From Planctomycetota bacterium (GTDB lineage Bacteria; Planctomycetota; Planctomycetia; Pirellulales; PLA5), in assembly GCA_003576845.1 (NCBI GenBank), contig QEVJ01000020.1:1-54949 (forward strand): a DNA stretch of 54,949 bases, read 5' to 3'. Of this stretch, positions 8,275 to 16,854 are shown one piece after another. The notes under the pieces were generated by a model. It did no database searches and was not told where the DNA came from. It worked only from the letters and a program-made list of their open reading frames with translations. Position 1 is the first letter of the stretch. Every line of letters starts with the position of its first letter. The translations under genes were made by a program, and so were the position numbers.

Positions 8275-9180
8275 ATGCACGACTCCATTCCGTGGCCGCG
8301 GTGGAAGCACGCCCTGCTTGCCGGCTACTACGCCGCCCTCGCGCCGTACCGCTGGCGCAACCGGCGCCGCTGGCAACACACGGGCAATGCGCCTGTGCTC
8401 GTGCTCATGTACCACCGCGTCGCCGACGACCTGGCCACGCCGTGGACCGTGTCCAACGCGGTCTTCGAGCGGCAAATCGACTGGCTCCGCGCGAACGTCG
8501 ATCTCATCAGCATGGCGGAAGCCCAACGGCGGATTCGCGAAGGCAGTCACCGCGCCGCTGCCTGCATCACGTTCGACGACGGCTACGCCGACAACTGCGA
8601 CTCGGCCCTGCCGCTGCTCATCCGCCATCGAATACCGTGCGTCTACTTCGTCACGTCGCGGAACGTAATCGACCAGCGGCCTTTCGACCACGACGTAAAG
8701 CGCGGCGCACCGAGCCCGCCGAACACGATCGAACAGATTCGCGCGCTCGCCGACGCGGGTATCGAGATCGGCGGGCATACGCGCACGCACGCCGACTTGG
8801 GCCAGATCGACGATCCTGCGGCGCTGCGCGATGAAATTCTCGGCGGCGCGGACGACCTCGCACGGATGACCTTGCGGCCGGTCCGCTATTTCGCATTCCC
8901 CTTCGGCCAAAAACCGAATCTCAGCGGGCTTGCGTTTCGAGTCGCCCGCGACGGCGGACTCGCGGCGGTCTGTTCGGCTTACGGCGGCTTCAACTTTCCC
9001 GGCGACGATCCGTTCCACCTCCAGCGGTTCGCCGTGGACAACGATCTGGTGCGCCTCAAGAACTGGTGCGGCGTCGATCCGCGCAAGCTTTGCAAACACC
9101 CGCGGTTCGATTTCGCGGCGAGCGACTTCGTCATCCGCGGCGACGAATCGTCGGACCTGACGGCGTCTGGGCGAGTGTAG
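8275..9180 (+). CDS. Polysaccharide deacetylase (NodB fold)
   Basis: A 301-residue metal-dependent carbohydrate esterase 4. Motif 1 is ITFDDGYADN (~96-105, catalytic base and metal Asp), motif 2 is GGHTRTHADL (~165-174, HxxxH metal ligands) and motif 3 is RYFAFPFG. Ahead of these comes LVLMYHRVADD, as in PEP-CTERM/EPS-associated deacetylases. It would remove N-acetyl groups from exported or lipid-linked polysaccharide. No signal peptide is evident. ATG 8275 is chosen because the longer frame (from 8026) runs through the acetyltransferase gene. It pairs with that gene and lies opposite the ligase/Wzz genes. Confidence 0.88.
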   Translation: MHDSIPWPRWKHALLAGYYAALAPYRWRNRRRWQHTGNAPVLVLMYHRVADDLATPWTVSNAVFERQIDWLRANVDLISMAEAQRRIREGSHRAAACITFDDGYADNCDSALPLLIRHRIPCVYFVTSRNVIDQRPFDHDVKRGAPSPPNTIEQIRALADAGIEIGGHTRTHADLGQIDDPAALRDEILGGADDLARMTLRPVRYFAFPFGQKPNLSGLAFRVARDGGLAAVCSAYGGFNFPGDDPFHLQRFAVDNDLVRLKNWCGVDPRKLCKHPRFDFAASDFVIRGDESSDLTASGRV

Positions 9181-9181
9181 T

Positions 9182-9270
9182 GTGGGTCGAGCGAAGTGAG
9201 GCCTACCGGGAGCAGGATTGAGGATCGAGGATTGAGGATTGAGCGGTGGGCCTCACTTCGTTCGACCCAC
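9182..9270. terminator. Long inverted repeat between convergent genes
   Basis: GTGGGTCGAGCGAAGTGAGGCC at 9182-9203 is matched by its reverse complement at 9249-9270 (21 of 22). The loop contains GAGGATT heptamer units (about 9219-9241). It fills the 97-bp gap between the stops of the deacetylase (+) and the cytochrome-porin gene (-), so it can act as a bidirectional terminator. The heptamer loop also makes it a member of the window's repeat families. Confidence 0.65.
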
Positions 9271-9277
9271 CCTACGA

Positions 9278-11236
9278 TTAGAATGCTGCGACCCAGCGGA
9301 TTGCGAGTACGTCGAGATCGTTGAGCGGGTCGGGCACTTTCCAGTGCTCGTGGTTGACCATCAGGGTACTCGATCCGAGCGCGACGTTGAGGCCGTAGGT
9401 GAACCGCTGCACGGAAGTTTCCGGCGTGAGGATTGGCGTTCCGAAGCGGGGCGGGCCGTCCGTGCGGCGCTGGTCGTCGTAGCGAACGATCGCGCTGACC
9501 TTGGGCTTGCTCCAAAGCTTGAACTCGCCTTCGATCACCGTGCCTTTGATCGCTTCGCGGGTCACGTCGCCGGCGAGAAAATCGAAGGCGTCGTTGTCGC
9601 GGCGGGCCCATTCGACTTGAATGCGGACCCAATCTTCGTACCGCGCGACGAGATCGACGCCGTAGATTTTGTAGTCGAGGATTTCGGGCACGGCGGCTTG
9701 GAGCGTGTTTTCGTTGTAGCGGCCGCTCATCAGCGACGCGCCGGCGCGGAGGTAGTTGTTGCCGAGGGTCGCGCGTCCGCCGACGGCCGGCTCGGTGTTG
9801 TTGTCGACGTAGTCGCGGCTCTGGAACCAACTGCCGAGTTCGAGATCGGTGCTGCCTTGCAGGCCATTGACGGCGTAGAAGTCGAACGTGGCGTTCACTT
9901 CGGCGAACAGCGGCAAGGTGGCGCTGGCGAGCACGCCTTCGTCGGCGTAAGGCATCGGTAACAGGGGCGGCGGCAGCTCGTCGCGATAGACGTTCTGGCC
10001 CATGTTGTACATCAACGGCCGCGTGGCGGTGCGGAACGCGCCGGGATGGCTCTGCGCGGCGAATGCGCCGAACGGGACGATGAAGCGGCCGGCGTCGACG
10101 TGCAGTTGAAACGGTTGGCACGCAGGGTCTTCGCAGCCGGCGAGCTTCATCACGTCGAGCCGCAGAAAGCCTTCGGCAAGCTCGATGCGGTTGCTGACGG
10201 CGGCGTTCTCGGTGTGGCACGAAACGCAAGCGTTTACGCGGCCCGAGAGCGGACCGGCGGGATGCCATTCCGCGCCGAGCCAGACTTCCGGGAAGAAGCC
10301 GCGGTTCTCGATTTCCTCGCGCGCGCCGCTGCGGTGATTGAGCGAGACAGTGGAGAACAGGCTCCACGAGGATTCGGCGGCGGCCGCAGCGCTGGTGCCG
10401 CCGGCTTCGCTTTCGGTCGCCGGATTGAGCGAGGCGAGATACGTGGCGATCGGCTGCACGTCGCTGGGAGAGACGTCCGCGCCTTCCTTGGCGGCCATGC
10501 GGCGAACCGTCGCCATCCAGCCGCCGAGGCTCTTGCGGGCGCTGGTCGAACGTTCGGCGTCGTGACAGGCGGTGCAGGACGATTGAAAGGCGGCGGCGCC
10601 GGCGGCGACGACGGCGGGGTCGAATCCGCGACCGCGTTGAGCCGTTTGACCGGCCTGGTTGGATTGGCCGTTCGCGGGTCGATTGCCGTTTGCGGAGGCA
10701 TCGTCGCGCTCGGATGGCATGGCGTCGGAGGGCGTTTCGTCGGGCGGCGTCGGCGGCGGGTCGTTCGGCTGTTGCGGATCGTCGGCGAAGGGGTCTTGCC
10801 GCGTGAAACCGGCGTCCTTGATCTGGCGGTCCTCGCGCTGCGCCACGCCTTTGGCCCAGCGGCGAATGAGGGCGATTTCTTCGTCCGTCAGACGCGCGTC
10901 GGCGGCGTGCGTTGCGTCGACGGGCGATTGGGCCGGTGCGAGGGGTGGCGACGACGGCTGCGGCGATAACTCGTCCGATGCGGTTGCGTTCGGTATCGGG
11001 CGTTCGTCCGTCGCGGCGACGAAACGTCGCGGCGCCGCGGGTGCGCTCGCCGAAACCGTGCGGTCGCCGGCCATCACCGACACGTTGCCGGCCACCGGGC
11101 GATCGCCGGCATACGTGACCGCGGCCGGCGCGTCGGACGCCACGATGAGCGCGTCGCCGGGTTGGTCGGCCCGCGATGCTGTGCCGGCAATGCAGGCGGC
11201 CGCCAACGACAACCAGCGGAATGAGCGGGTAAACAT
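9278..11236 (-). CDS. Cytochrome c-porin fusion protein
   Basis: A 652-residue exported protein starting with a Sec-type signal (MFTRSFRWLSLAAACIAGTASRA). A low-complexity Pro/Ala/Asp-rich linker (~30-205) follows. The first haem c site is CTACH (~221) in a cytochrome c-like domain (AFQSSCTACHDAE ... GWMATVRRMAAKEG ... IATYLASLNP). The second is CVSCH (~337). From ~360 to the end the sequence alternates short amphipathic strands and loops and finishes in IRWVAAF; a terminal Phe is the usual C-terminal signal of outer-membrane beta-barrels. The likely role is a haem-bearing outer-membrane porin, possibly for electron transfer (inference). It could also be a periplasmic di-haem protein with a beta-rich domain. 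Confidence 0.65.
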   Translation of the reverse strand: MFTRSFRWLSLAAACIAGTASRADQPGDALIVASDAPAAVTYAGDRPVAGNVSVMAGDRTVSASAPAAPRRFVAATDERPIPNATASDELSPQPSSPPLAPAQSPVDATHAADARLTDEEIALIRRWAKGVAQREDRQIKDAGFTRQDPFADDPQQPNDPPPTPPDETPSDAMPSERDDASANGNRPANGQSNQAGQTAQRGRGFDPAVVAAGAAAFQSSCTACHDAERSTSARKSLGGWMATVRRMAAKEGADVSPSDVQPIATYLASLNPATESEAGGTSAAAAAESSWSLFSTVSLNHRSGAREEIENRGFFPEVWLGAEWHPAGPLSGRVNACVSCHTENAAVSNRIELAEGFLRLDVMKLAGCEDPACQPFQLHVDAGRFIVPFGAFAAQSHPGAFRTATRPLMYNMGQNVYRDELPPPLLPMPYADEGVLASATLPLFAEVNATFDFYAVNGLQGSTDLELGSWFQSRDYVDNNTEPAVGGRATLGNNYLRAGASLMSGRYNENTLQAAVPEILDYKIYGVDLVARYEDWVRIQVEWARRDNDAFDFLAGDVTREAIKGTVIEGEFKLWSKPKVSAIVRYDDQRRTDGPPRFGTPILTPETSVQRFTYGLNVALGSSTLMVNHEHWKVPDPLNDLDVLAIRWVAAF

Positions 11237-11583
11237 GAGCGGCTTGGCAAGCTGGGGGACAAGTCGTGCCGGAGATGCGCGTCGACGTTCCCGAGGAGGA
11301 ACGTGTAGTTACAGGCCAATTCGGCTGGCAGATTGGGCAAAGCTTAGGGATTTTTCCGATTGAACCGACTTTGCCGTTAATGTATATACATAGTACCGGC
11401 AGCGTTGCTGGCAGTGGACGCGCCGTTGGGCGACGCCCGGCGTCGCGTGTTGGCACGCCGCACTGGCGCGACATCGAGAACGAAGCTGCCGAAGGCATGC
11501 GAGAACCTGCGCCGGTTGGGCGAACCGGCGGCGGGCGATGGAATTCTCCACAAATCTCATGGGCAAAGGGAAGGATCGCACCA
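11237..11583. other. Divergent intergenic region
   Basis: A 347-bp spacer between the cytochrome-porin (-) and DNRLRE (+) genes. It contains the ATGTATATACAT palindrome and promoter-like hexamers listed separately. The rest shows no coding signature and no repeat shared with other spacers. Confidence 0.5.
11360..11391 (+). promoter_or_regulatory. Candidate promoter with 12-bp perfect palindrome
   Basis: TTGAAC at 11360-11365 and TATATA at 11383-11388 are 17 bp apart and point toward the PEP-CTERM gene at 11584. The -10 is embedded in the perfect palindrome ATGTATATACAT (11380-11391), which could be an operator. It is the most AT-rich spot of the divergent spacer. Only the sequence supports this. 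Confidence 0.35.
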
Positions 11584-12588
11584 ATGCGAAAGACGATCGC
11601 GGCACGCGGCGCTACGTTGGCGATGGCTTGGTCGTGCTGGCTGCTGACCGCGTCGAGGTCCGAGGCGGTCACGATGACGTTCGGCGCGGCGAAGGACGCG
11701 ACGCTGTACGAGAGCGCGACCGGCGCGCTCAGCGGCGGCGGCGAAGACGGCTTCTTCGCCGGTCGCACCGTGCAAGTGGCGGCAGAGGATGCGCGGCGAG
11801 CATTGATTCAATTCAACTTGAGTTCCATTCCTGCCGGATCGACGATCAACTCGGTTTCATTGCGCCTCAGCGTGCTCCGGACGAATGCTACATCTCCGCG
11901 AGCGATGACCTTGCACCGGCTGCTCGGCGACTGGGGCGAAGGGACGACGGTCGACCCCGATCGTCCCAACGGCGGAAGCGGCGGACCTGCGGCCAACGGC
12001 GATGCAACGTGGATCCACCAATTCCGGCCGGGAGACCTTTGGTCGACGGCCGGCGGGGACTTTAGCGCCGCGGCCAGCGCAACGACGAACGTACCAACGT
12101 CGGGCGCCTTCACGTGGAATACGTCATCGGGCCTCGTCGCGGACGTGCTTGGCTGGGTCAACGATCCCACATCCAACTTCGGGTGGTTGATCAAAGACGC
12201 CGAAAACACGGCGGGCACGTCGCGGCGATTCGCGAGCCGAGAGAACTCCGTGGCGAATAACCGCCCGTTGCTGACCATCGACTTCACTCCGCCAGTCGTT
12301 CGCACGCCCGGCGACGTCAACAACGACGGCGCGGTGAACGCCGTCGACGCGGCGCTCTTGGCGGCGGCGTATGGGACGACGACCACGGCGAACAATTTCG
12401 ATCTGGGCGAGTTCAGCGGCGACGGGATCGTGGGCGTTGCCGATCTGGCGATCTTGCAGCGGAACTTTTCGCCGCTCGCACAGGCGTCGCCGGCGACGGT
12501 GCCGGAGCCGGGCAGCGCCTTGTTGGCGGTTTCGGCGATGGCATGTGCCGGCGTCGTGGCGATTCGGCGTCGGCGACGTGCAGGATGA
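11584..12588 (+). CDS. DNRLRE-domain, dockerin, PEP-CTERM surface protein
   Basis: A 334-residue exported protein. Signal peptide at 1-28. A beta-sandwich of the DNRLRE type (KDATLYES, RRALIQFNLSSIPAGSTI, LHRLLGDWGEGTT, GWLIKDAE; ~30-235) is followed by a type-I dockerin-like pair of Ca loops (GDVNNDGAVNAVDAALL and SGDGIVGVADLAIL; ~240-300). It ends in a PEP-CTERM sorting tail (VPEPGS, hydrophobic helix, RRRRR). Exosortase is expected to process the tail; no exosortase gene is in the window. ATG 11584 has GGAAGGA upstream. It is followed 67 bp later by a paralogue lacking the dockerin. Confidence 0.85.
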   Translation: MRKTIAARGATLAMAWSCWLLTASRSEAVTMTFGAAKDATLYESATGALSGGGEDGFFAGRTVQVAAEDARRALIQFNLSSIPAGSTINSVSLRLSVLRTNATSPRAMTLHRLLGDWGEGTTVDPDRPNGGSGGPAANGDATWIHQFRPGDLWSTAGGDFSAAASATTNVPTSGAFTWNTSSGLVADVLGWVNDPTSNFGWLIKDAENTAGTSRRFASRENSVANNRPLLTIDFTPPVVRTPGDVNNDGAVNAVDAALLAAAYGTTTTANNFDLGEFSGDGIVGVADLAILQRNFSPLAQASPATVPEPGSALLAVSAMACAGVVAIRRRRRAG

Positions 12589-12655
12589 GCCATGCCCGCC
12601 GGACACCGATCCATTTCTTAACGGCGTTCGTTTTCACTTCCGCGAGTTGCCAACC

Positions 12656-13417
12656 ATGCGCCCAAGTTTCGTTCCTTCGCTTGCGTTCGCGTCGTTCCTA
12701 TCCGCGGCATTGAGCGCAAGCGCAGGCCGGGCGGAGAGCACAACGCTGCCCGTGTTTGCCGACACGACGATCAGCGCGGCCGCGCCCGACAATAATCTCG
12801 GCGGACATACGCAGATTCTCGCGGGCGCCGATGGTTCGGGGCGATTGCGGCGCGGATTGCTGGCGTTCGACGTGGCGGGCGAGCTACCGGCGGGGGCGGT
12901 CGTGCATTCGGCGACGCTGTATCTTGCCGCGACTACGGCCAATTCCGCGGCCGGCGACTTCCACCTGCACAGAATGCTCGTCGATTGGGGCCAAGGAACG
13001 GGCGCGAGCGCTTCCGGAACGCCCGCGGCGATCGGCGACGCCACGTGGAACAGCCGGTTGCACGGGACGGCGGCGTGGAGCGCGGCGGGAGGACTTGCAG
13101 GCGTTGACTACGTCGCTTCGCCGTCGGCGACGACGTTCGTCGGCGCGGCCGGCGATTACGCCTTCGTGGGCCTGGCAAGCGACGTGCAGCAGATGCTCGA
13201 CGATCCCGGCGGCAACTTCGGCTGGATGCTCGTGAGCGGCCGCGAAGGAACGCCGCAAACGGCGCGGCAGTTCATCGCGGGAGAGTTCGGCGGCGAGACG
13301 ATTCCGCGACTCGAGATCGAATACTCGGTGGTTCCCGAACCGGCATCGCTGACGCTGGCTGCCAGCGCGGCAATCGCGGCAATCGCCGGGGTGCGGCGGC
13401 GGAAAAATGAGTCGTAG
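12656..13417 (+). CDS. DNRLRE-domain PEP-CTERM protein (paralogue)
   Basis: A 253-residue exported protein. After the signal peptide (ending near SAGRAES), the DNRLRE-like sandwich repeats the neighbour's landmarks (ADTTISAAAPDNNLGG, RRGLLAFDVAGELPAGA, LHRMLVDWGQGTG, GDATWNSRLHG, FGWMLVSG). It ends directly in a PEP-CTERM tail (VVPEPASLTL, hydrophobic stretch, RRRK). There is no dockerin. Its order and motifs match the gene at 11584-12588, so the pair arose by tandem duplication with gain or loss of the dockerin. They are probably co-transcribed, and proximity to the EPS genes fits the PEP-CTERM/exosortase theme. Confidence 0.85.
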   Translation: MRPSFVPSLAFASFLSAALSASAGRAESTTLPVFADTTISAAAPDNNLGGHTQILAGADGSGRLRRGLLAFDVAGELPAGAVVHSATLYLAATTANSAAGDFHLHRMLVDWGQGTGASASGTPAAIGDATWNSRLHGTAAWSAAGGLAGVDYVASPSATTFVGAAGDYAFVGLASDVQQMLDDPGGNFGWMLVSGREGTPQTARQFIAGEFGGETIPRLEIEYSVVPEPASLTLAASAAIAAIAGVRRRKNES

Positions 13418-13694
13418 CCGCCATTACTCTGAGGCATGTAGCGTTCGTAGCAATCATCCAAAACGCGCCACGTTTTGTTGCTTCCTTCCGCGCCTTCGGT
13501 CCGTAAGCGCGCGTCGATAACGCTTCTTCCGCCGCGGATGGGCCGGCCGGACGCGCCTCGGAGAAAACTTGCCGTGCCTTAAAGCGCACGCTATGCTGCA
13601 CTCCCCAATGGCTTGGGTTTAGAGGATTGCTCGCATGCAGGGATACGCCTAACGCGCTCAGTGCAAATTCCGATTAATCGCAAAGGAATCGCAA

Positions 13695-14081
13695 ATGGCA
13701 GGAAAAGGGACCAAGGGACCGTTCCCCGTAATCGTTGTCGTGAAGAACGAAGTCCACTTCACTACCAAGAAAGGGAAGTCGACGGGCACGATCCATGTTC
13801 AACTCGAAGTGCCGGGAAGGGAGCCTATCGCCATCGAGCTTGAAGGCGGAAAACAAAAGCGGTGGAGCGGCACGCCCCCTTTCGAAATCAAGATTTCACC
13901 GATGAAGGGCAACGCCGGCGTGGACAAGCACGGAATCAGAATCAAGAAGATAGGCGAAGGGAATCGTCTTTATACCGTGACGCATTTGCAGAACGGCAAA
14001 TTGCAGGTCAAGTCGGAAGTTTATTACGCCGCAGATGCCGACTTTGCAAAGAAGGCAGTCGGCACAGCCAAACCGAAATAA
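13695..14081 (+). CDS. Orphan 128-residue basic protein
   Basis: Not recognised. It is preceded by AAAGGA at a good distance from the ATG. The protein is lysine-rich, with alternating beta-like segments (PVIVVVKNEVHFTTKKGKS, IHVQLEVPG, PFEIKISPM, YTVTHLQNGKLQVKSEVYY) and no signal or membrane helix, suggesting a small soluble beta-sandwich. GC content is visibly lower than in neighbours. The gene stands alone between the PEP-CTERM pair and the convergent AAA ATPase, and the ~280 bp before it hold nothing recognisable. It may be recently acquired. Confidence 0.6.
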   Translation: MAGKGTKGPFPVIVVVKNEVHFTTKKGKSTGTIHVQLEVPGREPIAIELEGGKQKRWSGTPPFEIKISPMKGNAGVDKHGIRIKKIGEGNRLYTVTHLQNGKLQVKSEVYYAADADFAKKAVGTAKPK

Positions 14082-14255
14082 CGATTGAAACTTGGCTGAA
14101 TGCAGCGACACCGCACACGCAATCGCGGTGAGTTTTTGCTGTCGCGGGCGAGTTACATGTAGTCAGTCCGAAGCCGCGATAAGATAGCCGTCATATCTTA
14201 CCGTCGGCCAACGGCTTTCGGAGTTGCCTCAGGGGCCGGACGCACCGCCTCACGA

Positions 14256-15746
14256 TTACTCCATGATCGTGAAGTAATTCTCGACGGCGAAGTCCATCGT
14301 GTCGTTGGTCATTTCCGCCGCGATGCCGTTGAAGTTACAGAAGTTCTTGACTTGCAGGAGCAGGTCGCGGGGGTGGCAGCAGCGCATCGGGCGGCCGGTG
14401 CGGCGGTAGTGGCGCTCGACGAGATGCTCGAAGACGTCGGGCTTGAACTCGATGCCCATCTTCGGCGCGACGAGCTTGAACAGGTTCTCGAATTCGTCGA
14501 GGGCGGGATCGACGACCTCGATCTTGTACGGAATACGCCGCAGAAAGGCGTCGTCGACGAGGTCCTTCGGTTCGAGGTTCGTCGAGAAGATGATCAACTG
14601 GTCGAACGGGACCTGAATTTTCTTGCCGCCGGGCAGGTTGAGATAGTCGTAGCGCTTTTCGAGGGGCACGATCCAGCGATTGAGGAGTTCGTCGGTGCTC
14701 ATCCGCTGGCGGCCGAAGTCGTCGATCACGAGCGTGCCGCAGTTGCTCTTGAGTTGCAGCGGGGCTTCGGAAATGCCCGTGCCGATGCTTAGCGAGATTT
14801 CCAGATTGTCCATCGTCAATTCGCCGCCGACGACGATGGTCGGGCGGGCGATGCGGACCCAGCGCTTGTCGATCTTGCTGTGGTCCAAGAGGCCGATCTG
14901 CTCTTCCTCGGGAGCGAGTTCGTGGTTGCAGGGGTCGTAAAGGCGAATGATGTCGCCGTCGACGCCGATCGCCCGCGGCACCCAGATGTATTTGCCGAAC
15001 GCCCGCGTGACGCGCTCGGCGATGCTCGTCTTGCCGTTGCCCGGGGCGCCGTAGAGAAACAGACCGCGGCCGGAGTTGATGGCGGGACCGAGGCGCGACA
15101 TCATCCGCGGGTTGATGAGCAGGTCGTGGAAGGCGGCGGTGAGGTCTTCGCGCGTCGGATGCTGATTGACGAGCGATTGGGCGGCGACGCTTTCGATGTA
15201 GTCTTGGAGGGCGACCGGCGCGGCGCCGTAGTACGTGCAGATTTCGCTCAACCGGCGGGCGCGCTCGCGGCCGAGTTCCGAGAGCTGGAACACGTAATCG
15301 TTCATCGGGGCCGCGCCGCGATGGCCGACCAACTGGTCCTGCTTCATCTGGCGAAGCAGCTCTTCGACGGGGCGAAACGGGAGCTTGATCTGGTCGGCGA
15401 TATCGCGGCCGCTGGCGTCGCCGCGGGCTAGCAGGTATTTGAGGATGAGCGCTTCGACCTGACTGTCGGTGAGTTCGGCGTCGAGGAACGTTTCCGGCTC
15501 GATCGGGAGGAAACCGTTGGGGTCGATTGTGGCCCGAGGCGATTTTTTCGGCGTGCCGCCGGCCAAGGAGTTGAGCCGGTCGAGCACGCCATCGACGCCG
15601 TCGCCGCCGGCCTTCTTCTTCGGTACCTCGGTTTCGCGCGTGTGTTGTGGCGTAGCGGCGGCGAGGCTCGACCAGGGGTCGTCGCTCGATCCTTTTCCGT
15701 GGCCTGCCAGCCGCGCCAGCAGGTTGTCGAGGGTGACGTCAGACAT
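14256..15746 (-). CDS. AAA+ ATPase with N-terminal winged-helix region
   Basis: 496 residues. The N-terminus is disordered (1-80). A winged-helix-like region follows (~95-170; LTDSQVEALILKYLLARGDASGRDIADQI), then an AAA+ module with Walker A GAPGNGKTS (~232-240), Walker B TLVIDDFG (~336-343) and sensor-1-like IIFSTNLEP. The C-terminus carries RRTGRPMRCCHPRDLLLQV. Planctomycete homologues often sit near type IV pilus or secretion genes, but none are here and the substrate is unknown. The ATG at 15746 fits the start of the conserved MSDVTLDNLLARL segment. It is monocistronic; the nearest upstream gene (15911-16792) is on the same strand 164 bp away. Confidence 0.8.
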   Translation of the reverse strand: MSDVTLDNLLARLAGHGKGSSDDPWSSLAAATPQHTRETEVPKKKAGGDGVDGVLDRLNSLAGGTPKKSPRATIDPNGFLPIEPETFLDAELTDSQVEALILKYLLARGDASGRDIADQIKLPFRPVEELLRQMKQDQLVGHRGAAPMNDYVFQLSELGRERARRLSEICTYYGAAPVALQDYIESVAAQSLVNQHPTREDLTAAFHDLLINPRMMSRLGPAINSGRGLFLYGAPGNGKTSIAERVTRAFGKYIWVPRAIGVDGDIIRLYDPCNHELAPEEEQIGLLDHSKIDKRWVRIARPTIVVGGELTMDNLEISLSIGTGISEAPLQLKSNCGTLVIDDFGRQRMSTDELLNRWIVPLEKRYDYLNLPGGKKIQVPFDQLIIFSTNLEPKDLVDDAFLRRIPYKIEVVDPALDEFENLFKLVAPKMGIEFKPDVFEHLVERHYRRTGRPMRCCHPRDLLLQVKNFCNFNGIAAEMTNDTMDFAVENYFTIME

Positions 15747-15910
15747 GGCGATAGCGTCGGTGGTGGCGAGACGAGGGCGGTTCCCCTAATCAAAGGCGCT
15801 TGAAACTCTACTGCGCAGGGGGCTTGGGTCAAACGCGACTGGGCCGGGCGTAGCGGTTATGCCGCGAAATCCGGCGACGCCGCAACAAGCCAGCGGCCGC
15901 GCGTCAATCG

Positions 15911-16792
15911 CTAGGAACGTTGCCGGTCAAGGCGGCGGGCAACGTCGTCGAGAACGAGCGCCGCGATGTCGACGCCGAGCGTGCGAGCGAGCGATTGCCA
16001 GCCGGGAACGGCGTTGACCTCGATGACGCAGAGCCGGCCATCGCGGGCCGGGAGAATGTCAACGCCCGCGAGAACTGCGCCGGTCGCCGCGGCGGCGCGG
16101 CGGGCGAGGTCGACGAGGCGCGCATCGAGTTCGAGCGGTTCCGTCGTCGCGCCGCGGCTGACGTTCGTGCGCCAGTCGGCGCGGTTGATCCGCTTCATGC
16201 CGAAGGCGCGGTCGCCGACGAGGAACACGCGGCAGTCGTAACCGTGGTGCGGCACGAATTCCTGCAAGTACAACACGCTGCCGAGCGGCACGAGCGACTT
16301 GAACACGCGGAGGGCGATCGCTTCGTCCGAAACGCGGGCGATGCCGCGGCCCTCGGCGCCGAAGAGCGGCTTGACCACGACGTCGCCGCCGAGCGAAGCG
16401 AACGCCTGCATGGCGTCGTCGACCGTCTGGCAGGCGATTGTCCGCGGATGGTCGAGTCCGGCTTCGACGAGGAGCGCGGACGTGAGAAACTTGTCGACGG
16501 CGACTTCGATCGACCGCGGCGGATTGACGATGAGCTGGCCGGCGGATTGCAGCCGGGCGAGCGCGTCCATGCGGAAGACGACTTGTTCGAGCGAGCCCTG
16601 CGGCATCGTGCGGACGAGGATCGCGTCGAAGGCGCTCAGGTCGACGCCCGCGGCGCCGATTTGCGTCGATCCATAGATTGCGCCGACGATTTGGGGATAG
16701 CCGACGGCGACGACTTCGTGTCGGTCGGCGGCCGCGCGGTTGAGGTCGCGGAGATACCAGCTTTCCGGCGAACAGAGGACGGCGAGGCGCAT
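15911..16792 (-). CDS. ATP-grasp ligase linked to mch (RimK/MptN-like)
   Basis: About 293 residues, beginning MRLAVLCSPESWYLRDLNRAA. ATP-grasp landmarks are AVDKFLTSALL, GGDVVVKPLFGAEGRGI (phosphate-binding loop), LYLQEFVPHHGYDCRVFLVG and the metal-binding IEVNAVPGW. It belongs to the RimK/alpha-L-glutamate ligase group; in methylotrophs and planctomycetes such a gene accompanies mch in the tetrahydromethanopterin C1 cluster. The likely role is adding glutamate to the pterin cofactor or a related step (inference). ATG 16792 matches family starts. A GTG at 16855 overlapping the mch stop (TAGTG) is possible and would add 21 low-complexity residues. Confidence 0.8.
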   Translation of the reverse strand: MRLAVLCSPESWYLRDLNRAAADRHEVVAVGYPQIVGAIYGSTQIGAAGVDLSAFDAILVRTMPQGSLEQVVFRMDALARLQSAGQLIVNPPRSIEVAVDKFLTSALLVEAGLDHPRTIACQTVDDAMQAFASLGGDVVVKPLFGAEGRGIARVSDEAIALRVFKSLVPLGSVLYLQEFVPHHGYDCRVFLVGDRAFGMKRINRADWRTNVSRGATTEPLELDARLVDLARRAAAATGAVLAGVDILPARDGRLCVIEVNAVPGWQSLARTLGVDIAALVLDDVARRLDRQRS

Positions 16793-16854
16793 CGAGGAGG
16801 AGGGGCTAGGGGCGCGGGGATGATCGGTAACTGGGTTTTCGAGCGTGCTTCGCA

